Assembly: GCA_947632125.1 (NCBI GenBank)
Contig: CANRNV010000008.1
Location: forward strand, 1-44,580
Reading direction: 5' to 3'
Source: an uncultured Clostridia bacterium
Lineage (GTDB): Bacteria > Bacillota > Clostridia > Christensenellales > Pumilibacteraceae
DNA: 44,580 nt
Under the pieces are notes generated by a model that saw only the letters and a list, made by a program, of their open reading frames with translations, had not been told where the DNA came from and did no database searches. This document shows positions 8,438 through 14,016 of this stretch, piece after piece (position 1 is the first letter of the stretch; each line of letters opens with the position of its first letter). The translations under genes were made by a program, and so were the position numbers.

Positions 8438-9319
8438 TTACAAATTTATGATTTCGTAGTCCTCGGAGCCGAGCCCGAGTTTTTCAGCCGTGTCCACGGT
8501 ATGAATGGCGTGAAGTTTGAGCATTCGATCCACGAGCGATTTTTTGCCCTTGTCGGTCGAATTCATGATCGTGTCGTAGCAGCACTTGTCGAGCGCAACG
8601 GGGTCGAGCGAGGCGAAAATGCCTATGTCCGCCATCTCGGGCTCGTGCGGATTGGAGTCGCAGTCGCAGTCGATAGACAGGCGGTTGGCGACGTTGATGT
8701 ACGCCATATTCTCCTTGCCGAAGTAGTTCACCACCCCGAGGCATGCCTCCGCCATGCTCTCCAAAAAGCCGTCCTGATCGTCAAGCATGCCCCACATGGC
8801 ATCGGGGTCGGCGGTTTTACCGACCGAATGGATCCACGCCTTGCCATTTCTCGAAGCGACGCCTATGCTCATGTTTTTGAGCGCGCCGCCGAAGCCGCCC
8901 ATAGCGTGCCCTTTGAAGTGCGAAAGCATGAGCATGGACTTGTAATTTGCAATGTGCGTCCCGACGATATTGTAGCCATGGAGGTGCCCGTCGTACGGAA
9001 CGGGGATCTTGATTTCGCCCTCCTCGTCCATGATGTCGCACCTTGCTATTTTGGTAAAGCCGTGATCCTCGATCGCCTTGTGATGATTGGCGACGTCGAA
9101 CCTCTTGCCCCTGTACGCCGTGCAACATTCCACGATGGTGCCGTCGAGCTTCTTCGCGAGTTCGCCGATAAGGGTCGGCTGCAAAAAGTTGTGTCCGCCC
9201 GGCTCGCCCGTCGAGATCTTTACGGCAACGGGACCTTTAAGTTCGACATTGAGAGCGTCGTAAATTGCAACAAGCCCCTTACTCGAAATATCTTTGGTAA
9301 AATAGACCTTGGATTTCAT
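8438..9319 (-). CDS. DUF362 domain protein
   Basis: This 293-residue protein belongs to the DUF362 family (putative iron-sulfur-associated proteins). It shows the typical block 'HFKGHAMGGFGGALKNMSIG' near residue 135, the cysteine-rich DCDCD segment near 216, and 'ADIGIFASLDPVALDKCCYD' near 230. It lacks the C-terminal two-cluster ferredoxin extension found in longer members. A GGGAGG site precedes the start. The leader is about 75 bases long and holds a 12-base palindrome. It is co-transcribed with an ECF S component, suggesting a link with uptake or use of a cofactor. The biochemical role is unknown. Confidence 0.85.
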   Translation of the reverse strand: MKSKVYFTKDISSKGLVAIYDALNVELKGPVAVKISTGEPGGHNFLQPTLIGELAKKLDGTIVECCTAYRGKRFDVANHHKAIEDHGFTKIARCDIMDEEGEIKIPVPYDGHLHGYNIVGTHIANYKSMLMLSHFKGHAMGGFGGALKNMSIGVASRNGKAWIHSVGKTADPDAMWGMLDDQDGFLESMAEACLGVVNYFGKENMAYINVANRLSIDCDCDSNPHEPEMADIGIFASLDPVALDKCCYDTIMNSTDKGKKSLVDRMLKLHAIHTVDTAEKLGLGSEDYEIINL

Positions 9320-9370
9320 TTATTACCTCCCGATAAAAGTTTTTGTTGTTTTCGCTCTTTTGCCTTGATT

Positions 9371-9382
9371 AGGCAATTGCCT
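9371..9382. promoter_or_regulatory. Perfect 12-base palindrome in the DUF362 leader
   Basis: AGGCAATTGCCT lies between the promoter and the DUF362 start, with an extra GCCTTG half-site-like sequence beside it. Its position just after the transcription start suits a repressor site. No cognate regulator is identified. Confidence 0.35.
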
Positions 9383-9395
9383 TATATTTACAATT

Positions 9396-9425
9396 ATTAT
9401 ATAACAAGCTTTTTTTTGCTGTCAA
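9396..9425 (-). promoter_or_regulatory. Promoter of the DUF362-ECF operon
   Basis: TTGACA (9420-9425) and TATAAT (9396-9401) on the minus strand, 18-base spacer. Confidence 0.8.
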
Positions 9426-9493
9426 GTGAATTATGAAAAACGGCTCGCTATCTGAAAATGTTTTTTTACGCAAATACTAAGTGTATGAAAACG

Positions 9494-9523
9494 TTGACTT
9501 TTACTCGCCGATACCTGTATAAT
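9494..9523 (+). promoter_or_regulatory. Promoter placed directly at a start codon
   Basis: TTGACT (9494-9499) and TATAAT (9518-9523), 18-base spacer. The -10 ends only nine bases before the ATG at 9533, so transcription should begin at or within about three bases of the start codon. Confidence 0.7.
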
Positions 9524-9532
9524 AGAGCCACG

Positions 9533-10072
9533 ATGAATGGCAAACTTCTTTTTTTGATAGGCGGTTTTGCCGTCGTAATCGCGACGGCTTTTGCGATAGG
9601 TTTTACCGTTTTTTCGCCCTGCGTCTATGCGGGAGCGGCGTTTGCCGTAGCGGAATATCAAATCGTCATAAGGACTGTCGTGTTTAAGGCTATGCAAAAG
9701 TGCGCCTTTAAGCCGCACCTAAACGGCAAATTCTTCGGGCAAAAAAAGTGGGAAGCACGCTTTTACCGATTGATCAAACTTCATTCGATAAAAGATCTGC
9801 TTCCCGCGTACGGCTACGTCGACGCAAGAAAAGACATCGTCGGCGCGATCCGCCTAAGTTGCGTCACCGAAATAAGCAACGCCGTTATTATCCCGCTAAG
9901 CTATCTGCCGCTGATATATGCCGCAATTGCCCGCAGCCAACCGCAATACATCGTATCAATAGGCGTCTTATGCCTTATGATGAGCGTTTACGACCTGTTT
10001 ATGCTGTTTGCCCAGCGATACAACCGTTTCAGAATGAAAGAAATCACTCGTCGATTGTCACGCTGTCAATGA
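9533..10072 (+). CDS. CrtO-like membrane acyltransferase
   Basis: This 179-residue membrane protein has hydrophobic segments at about 5-45 and 108-160. Between them lies the soluble block KKWEARFYRL (71-80) with IKDLLP at 86-91, and the C-terminus carries QRYNRFRM. This combination is the hallmark of the glycosyl-4,4'-diaponeurosporenoate acyltransferase (CrtO) family. No carotenoid genes are nearby, so the acceptor is probably another glycolipid or envelope component. The start at 9533 is chosen because a promoter covers the upstream region; there is no Shine-Dalgarno sequence, so translation is probably leaderless. The 3' end overlaps the converging cyclophilin gene by 29 bases. Confidence 0.6.
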   Translation: MNGKLLFLIGGFAVVIATAFAIGFTVFSPCVYAGAAFAVAEYQIVIRTVVFKAMQKCAFKPHLNGKFFGQKKWEARFYRLIKLHSIKDLLPAYGYVDARKDIVGAIRLSCVTEISNAVIIPLSYLPLIYAAIARSQPQYIVSIGVLCLMMSVYDLFMLFAQRYNRFRMKEITRRLSRCQ

Positions 10073-10553
10073 CGACAGGCTCGGTGGGAACGTCGTCGTA
10101 GTACATCCACCTGCCCGTCTTTACCTCGGATATGGCGATCGCATTCGATAAGGACTGCTCGTCGCTCACCTTGCCGAAAGCCGCGTACTGTCCGTCGAGA
10201 TAGCCGCAATCGGCAACGCAAATAAAGAATTGGCTCGATGCGCTGTCCTTGACGTTGGTGCGAGCCATGGAGATCACGCCCGCCTCGTGGTGGATATCGT
10301 TTTTGACGCCGTTAGCCGCAAACTCGCCCTTGATTGAAGCGGCTTTTTTGGGTTCGAGCCCGTCGTTAAAGACAAACCCTCCGCCCTGTATCATAAAGTT
10401 CTTTATCACCCTGTGAAAGCACAATCCGTTGTAAAATCCGCTCTTTGAAAGCGAAACGAAGTTGTCGACCGTGATGGGCGCAATGTCGGGATAAAGGTCG
10501 AGTTTGATTTGCTTGCCGCCTACGAAATTTATTGTTGCCTTGATGGTTTTCAT
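10044..10553 (-). CDS. Cyclophilin-type peptidyl-prolyl cis-trans isomerase
   Basis: This 169-residue cytoplasmic cyclophilin has the core motifs 'VDNFVSLSKSGFYNGLCFHRVI' (with the catalytic Arg in FHRV), FMIQGG, and 'SSQFFI' with a following YLDGQYAAFG block. No signal peptide is present. The start at 10553 is set by AGGAG eight bases upstream; a longer in-frame start at 10583 has none. Cyclophilins accelerate proline isomerisation during protein folding. The insertion 'GGGFVFNDGLEPKKAASIKGEFAANG' is as in other bacterial forms. It is monocistronic with its own promoter. Confidence 0.93.
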   Translation of the reverse strand: MKTIKATINFVGGKQIKLDLYPDIAPITVDNFVSLSKSGFYNGLCFHRVIKNFMIQGGGFVFNDGLEPKKAASIKGEFAANGVKNDIHHEAGVISMARTNVKDSASSQFFICVADCGYLDGQYAAFGKVSDEQSLSNAIAISEVKTGRWMYYDDVPTEPVVIDSVTIDE

Positions 10554-10573
10554 AAAAAATCTCCTTTTATTCG

Positions 10574-10603
10574 AGTTTACCACACAAAGCGCCGTGATGT
10601 CAA
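10574..10603 (-). promoter_or_regulatory. Promoter of the cyclophilin gene
   Basis: TTGACA (10598-10603) and TAAACT (10574-10579) on the minus strand, 18-base spacer. The -35 overlaps the end of the metal ATPase gene. Confidence 0.65.
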
Positions 10604-12501
10604 TCGATTTTCCCCACCCTCATGGCGTTGAGAATGGCGAGGACGGCGACGCCGACATCTCCGAACACCGCTATCCACATATTGGCGATGCCGAGCGCCG
10701 ACAAAAGCAATATGGCGAGTTTTATGCCGAGCGCAAAGACGATGTTCTGTTTTACGATACGCATCGTCTTTTTTGCGATGCGTTTGAGCAGCGGAAGCCC
10801 TTTTAGGTCGTCCCGCATGAGCACGATGTCGGACGCTTCGATCGCCGCGTCGCTGCCCACTCCGCCCATCGCTATACCGATGTCGGCGCTCATCAAGACG
10901 GGCGCGTCGTTTATGCCGTCTCCGACAAAGCACACCGCTTCGCCCTTGTTTTTGCCGCCGATGATCGACTTCAATTCCTCGACCTTGTTTTGAGGCAAAA
11001 GCGACGCACGGTACTCGCTTATGTTCAATCTCGCCGCCATGTCACCCGCAACGCGAGCGTTGTCGCCCGTGAGCATGACCGTGCGACACCCGAGGTTGCC
11101 GAGCGAGGAAAGGACTTCTCTTGCTTCGGGCTTGGGCTCATCGGCAAAGAGCAACGAGCCCACATACTTTCCGTCATGCGCCACGTACACGACCGTGCCT
11201 ATGTCCGTTTCCGGCTCGAATTTCACGCCGTATCGGCGCATGAGCGAGGCGTTGCCGCACAAAATGACGCTGCCGTCCTTTTTTGCCTCGATCCCCTCGC
11301 CCGCTATGACGGTGGGGGTAAAACCGCTTTCGATTTCGCCCGAGTACGTCGAACAAACGGACGTTGCGATCGGGTGGCTCGAACCGCTTTCGGCGATGGC
11401 GGCAAGGCGCAAGATCTCGTCTTTACGGTTTGTCGGCGTCACCTTGACGACGGAAAAGCCGCCCTTTGTCAACGTGCCCGTCTTATCGAATACAAACACC
11501 TTGGCGCTGTCGTACTTTTCGAGATAGTCCGAGCCCTTTATGAGTATTCCGTGCCGCGACGCCGCTCCTATCCCCGAAAAGAAGCTCAGAGGTATGGAAA
11601 TGACGAGTGCGCACGGGCACGACACCACCAAAAAGCCGAGCGCCCTGTATATCCATACAAGCCAATTGCCCGTGACAAGGCTCGGAACGACCGCCAGCAA
11701 GAGTGCGATCGTCACGACGGCGGGCGTGTATATGCGGGCGAACTTGGTGATGAAATTTTCGGCTTTGGACTTGTAACTCGACGCGTTTTCGACAAGTTCG
11801 AGGATCTTGGAAACCGCGCTGTCGTAAAATTCCTTTTCGACTTTTATGCTCAGTTGCGACGAAAGATTGACGCAGCCGCTCGTCACGCCGTCCCCCTCTT
11901 TTACGTCCACGGGCAGCGATTCGCCCGTAAGCGCCTTTGCGTCAAGCGCGCTCGCGCCGCTCACCACCTCGCCGTCGAGCGGGATCTTCTCTCCCGGGTT
12001 TACGACGATGATCTCGCCCACCCTTACCTCGCTCGGGTCGACCTTGACAAGTTCGTTCCCACGCCTGACGTTGGCATAGTCGGGGCGAATATCCATAAGA
12101 GCCGATATGGAGCGGCGGGACTTGCCCGTGGCGTAACTTTGAAACCACTCGCCCACTTGATAGAACAATAAAACCGCACACGCCTCGTCGAAGCCCTCGA
12201 TCTTTTCACCGACCGCGCCCCTGTATATGGCAAGAGCGAACGCGCCTATCGTCGCTATGCACATCAAAAAATTCTCATCGAACACCTGCCCGTGCAGTAT
12301 GTTGCGCACCGCACGCCACAGCACGTCGTAACCTATCACTATGTATATGACAAGATAGAGCGCAAAGGGCAACAGCCATGCCCACTTGCCGCCGCCCACG
12401 CTTAGCCCCACCGTAAGGTCGACCGTAAACACGACGGCAAACATACATAAAGCCGCTATTATGCGCACAAGCTTACTCTTTTCCTTTTTGCTCAATTCCA
12501 T
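10600..12501 (-). CDS. Zinc/cadmium-exporting P1B-type ATPase without HMA domain
   Basis: This 633-residue heavy-metal P-type ATPase (CadA/ZntA-like) shows TGES at 192-195, the metal-site CPC at 295-297 in 'SCPCALVIS', and the phosphorylated Asp339 in DKTGTLT. The SSHPIA nucleotide-site histidine and the hinge GDGINDAP also appear. It exports a divalent metal, most likely Zn, Cd or Pb, using ATP. The usual N-terminal HMA domain is absent; instead a separate HMA protein is encoded 21 bases upstream in the same operon. The paired regulator has a SmtB/CzrA-type zinc site, which supports the substrate assignment. All catalytic motifs are intact. Confidence 0.92.
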   Translation of the reverse strand: MELSKKEKSKLVRIIAALCMFAVVFTVDLTVGLSVGGGKWAWLLPFALYLVIYIVIGYDVLWRAVRNILHGQVFDENFLMCIATIGAFALAIYRGAVGEKIEGFDEACAVLLFYQVGEWFQSYATGKSRRSISALMDIRPDYANVRRGNELVKVDPSEVRVGEIIVVNPGEKIPLDGEVVSGASALDAKALTGESLPVDVKEGDGVTSGCVNLSSQLSIKVEKEFYDSAVSKILELVENASSYKSKAENFITKFARIYTPAVVTIALLLAVVPSLVTGNWLVWIYRALGFLVVSCPCALVISIPLSFFSGIGAASRHGILIKGSDYLEKYDSAKVFVFDKTGTLTKGGFSVVKVTPTNRKDEILRLAAIAESGSSHPIATSVCSTYSGEIESGFTPTVIAGEGIEAKKDGSVILCGNASLMRRYGVKFEPETDIGTVVYVAHDGKYVGSLLFADEPKPEAREVLSSLGNLGCRTVMLTGDNARVAGDMAARLNISEYRASLLPQNKVEELKSIIGGKNKGEAVCFVGDGINDAPVLMSADIGIAMGGVGSDAAIEASDIVLMRDDLKGLPLLKRIAKKTMRIVKQNIVFALGIKLAILLLSALGIANMWIAVFGDVGVAVLAILNAMRVGKID

Positions 12502-12522
12502 TTTTCGTGCACCTAAATTCGA

Positions 12523-12741
12523 TTACCTTAAAATCACGCAGTCCGGCTCGACCTTTTTGCAGACCTTTACCGCCTCGTCCACTATGGCGTCGAAGCGGCT
12601 GTCCTCCGCCTCGATCGTAAGCCTTTGCCCCATAAAGTTGACGCTTACGCTTGCTACCCCGTCTATCTTGGCAATAGCCCGCTCCATCTTAGCCGCACAA
12701 TTCGCGCAATCCAAATCCCTCATCTTAAAAACCTTTTTCAT
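12523..12741 (-). CDS. Stand-alone HMA metal-binding protein
   Basis: This 72-residue ferredoxin-like HMA domain carries the metal motif LDCANCAAKME (Cys13 and Cys16). The DCANCA form is the one typical of zinc/cadmium ATPases rather than copper ATPases. It precedes the ATPase gene by 21 bases and has a GGAGAG ribosome binding site. It probably works as the detached N-terminal domain of the ATPase, passing metal to it or regulating it. It could also be read as a small metallochaperone. Confidence 0.88.
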   Translation of the reverse strand: MKKVFKMRDLDCANCAAKMERAIAKIDGVASVSVNFMGQRLTIEAEDSRFDAIVDEAVKVCKKVEPDCVILR

Positions 12742-12768
12742 CTTTCTCTCCTAAAAATATGTTTTTGA

Positions 12769-12800
12769 ATAATAGTTCAGTTAAGCAATCGTTCAAATGT
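12769..12800 (-). promoter_or_regulatory. Second promoter with operator-like sequence in the metal operon
   Basis: On the minus strand TTGAAC (12791-12796) and TATTAT (12769-12774) are separated by 16 bases. The stretch ATTTGAAC...CTGAAC closely matches the inverted repeat at the arsR promoter (ATTTGAAC...CTGTTCAAT) in the same register. The ArsR protein could therefore control both sites. Confidence 0.55.
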
Positions 12801-12813
12801 TCGGCGTTAAAAA

Positions 12814-12833
12814 ACAGGGTACTTTCCCCCTGT
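12814..12833 (-). terminator. Terminator between arsR and the HMA gene
   Basis: On the minus strand ACAGGG pairs with CCCTGT around an eight-base loop and is followed directly by a T-run. It should stop most arsR transcripts before the HMA-ATPase genes. Confidence 0.65.
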
Positions 12834-12835
12834 GA

Positions 12836-13159
12836 TCATTTGCCCTCGTTTACGTGGGTGAGCCCGTATTCGAGAATTTTGGTGACGTGGTCGTCGTCGA
12901 GCGAGTAGCGCACTTCCTTGCCCTCTTTTACGCCCTTGACAAGCTTTGCGCCGCGCAACACCCTGAGTTGGTGCGACACTGCGGACACGGTCATATTGAG
13001 CGCCTCGGCGATCTCCCCTACGTACATGGTGCGCAGTTGCAGGCACGACAAAATTTTGACCCTCGTGCTGTCGCCGAACATCTTAAACAGGTCCGCAAGG
13101 TCGGTTATCTCCTCGTCTTGCGGCAACGCCTTGCGTATAAATTCGGCAGATCTATCCAT
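12836..13159 (-). CDS. ArsR/SmtB-family metal-sensing repressor
   Basis: This 107-residue winged-helix repressor has the core 'FGDSTRVKILSCL', the recognition helix 'MTVSAVSHQLRVLRGAKLV' and the wing 'KEGKEVRYSL'. The alpha-3 cysteine motif of CadC-type sensors (ELCVC) is replaced by MYVGE. A D-x-H...H pattern at the C-terminus (SLDDDH then LTHVNE) matches the alpha-5 zinc site of CzrA/SmtB. It should release DNA when zinc or a similar metal binds. It is the first gene of the metal operon, with a palindrome at its own promoter. The metal assignment is inferred from these residues. Confidence 0.9.
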   Translation of the reverse strand: MDRSAEFIRKALPQDEEITDLADLFKMFGDSTRVKILSCLQLRTMYVGEIAEALNMTVSAVSHQLRVLRGAKLVKGVKEGKEVRYSLDDDHVTKILEYGLTHVNEGK

Positions 13160-13179
13160 GAGTGGGCTCCCTTATTTAT

Positions 13180-13203
13180 TTGAACATTCTTTCAACTGTT
13201 CAA
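13180..13203. promoter_or_regulatory. ArsR operator
   Basis: TTGAAC (13180-13185) and GTTCAA (13198-13203) form a perfect inverted repeat with a 12-base spacer. It sits just downstream of the -10 of the arsR promoter, matching the TGAAC-type operators of the SmtB/CzrA group. Confidence 0.7.
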
Positions 13204-13207
13204 TATT

Positions 13208-13236
13208 ATTATACTACTTGGTTTTTCGTTTGTCAA
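13208..13236 (-). promoter_or_regulatory. Promoter of arsR
   Basis: A perfect TTGACA (13231-13236) and a perfect TATAAT (13208-13213) on the minus strand, 17-base spacer, with the operator at the transcription start. Confidence 0.88.
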
Positions 13237-13309
13237 CCGATTTTTGCAAAATTCCTCAAAAAATTTTTCGGAAAAGGTCGGCGTGCAAAAAAAAAGGCGG
13301 TAAGTAAAA

Positions 13310-13341
13310 GTCCAACCGCACATTAAGCGTTGCGGTTGGAC
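13310..13341 (-). terminator. Terminator of ferritin
   Basis: An 11-base perfect stem, GTCCAACCGCA with TGCGGTTGGAC, is followed on the minus strand by TTTTA. It lies 28 bases after the ferritin stop. Confidence 0.85.
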
Positions 13342-13368
13342 CAAACGGAATGATATTATTTGTCGTTT

Positions 13369-13887
13369 TTACATAGCGGGGCCGGTGGTCGAGGGCGCAT
13401 AGACGCGAGCGCCGAGTTCTTGATTGAGCGCATACAAGCCCTTGGAGTCGCCGCCGAACAGCTTCATCTTTTTGATCATATCGTCGGCATTGGTTTCCTC
13501 TTCGCCCTGTTCCTTGATGAACCAATCGAGGAACTGCATGGTCCTGTAATCCTTTTGCTCGACAGCCTCATGGTAGATGGTCGTAATGAGCGAGGTAACG
13601 TACTGTTCGTGCTCGTAACCTACTTCGAGCGGAGTAAGGTGATTGTTGAAAGTCTTATTGGGCTTATCTATCGCTTTAAGTTCGACACGTACGCCGTTTT
13701 CGATAAGGTAGCGGCGGAACATGAAAGCATGGTCGCGCTCTTCCTTGGCTTGGACCTCGTACCAATTGGCGAAGCCGTCAAGTCCCTCGTCGGCATAATA
13801 GTCGGCAATGTCGAGGTAAAGGTAAGCCGAATAGAGTTCTTTGTTGATTTGGTCGTTAAGTAATTCGATGATTTTTTTGTTAAGCAT
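13369..13887 (-). CDS. ftnA: Non-heme ferritin
   Basis: This 172-residue ferritin subunit has the four-helix core and ferroxidase ligands: Glu17 in 'NKELYSAYLYL', the E-x-x-H of 'EERDHAFMF' near residues 50-53, Glu94 region 'YEHEQ', and 'EQGEEE' near 130. It stores iron as ferric mineral and limits oxidative damage in the cytoplasm. GGAGGCG precedes the start. It is monocistronic with its own promoter and terminator. No metal-dependent operator was recognised, although its position beside the metal efflux operon may be meaningful. Confidence 0.95.
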   Translation of the reverse strand: MLNKKIIELLNDQINKELYSAYLYLDIADYYADEGLDGFANWYEVQAKEERDHAFMFRRYLIENGVRVELKAIDKPNKTFNNHLTPLEVGYEHEQYVTSLITTIYHEAVEQKDYRTMQFLDWFIKEQGEEETNADDMIKKMKLFGGDSKGLYALNQELGARVYAPSTTGPAM

Positions 13888-13908
13888 AGTTTTACGCCTC
13901 CATTGCCT

Positions 13909-13937
13909 ATTATAACACCATGAATATCAAAAATCAA
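13909..13937 (-). promoter_or_regulatory. Promoter of ferritin
   Basis: TTGATT (13932-13937) and TATAAT (13909-13914) on the minus strand, 17-base spacer, 21 bases upstream of the start. Confidence 0.75.
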
Positions 13938-13963
13938 GTGATTTTTAAGCATATAAAAAAATA

Positions 13964-13993
13964 AAGGCGAAAAGCCGCTAAGCAATTCGCCTT
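13964..13993 (-). terminator. Terminator of the 815-residue lipoprotein
   Basis: AAGGCGAA pairs with TTCGCCTT around a 14-base loop, and on the minus strand a T-rich run (TATTTTTTT) follows. It also has a short T-run on the plus side. Confidence 0.75.
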
Positions 13994-14016
13994 GATTTTT
14001 GTAGTTAATGCAACGA

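Noticed and set aside
9320..9400. Riboswitch in the DUF362 leader
   Set aside because: Only a short palindrome is visible; no known aptamer core was recognised.
8501..9436. A 311-codon open frame on the plus strand
   Set aside because: It is antisense to the DUF362 gene and shows no family motif.
10990..12171. A 393-codon open frame on the plus strand
   Set aside because: It is antisense to the metal ATPase, whose complete motifs leave no doubt about the coding strand.
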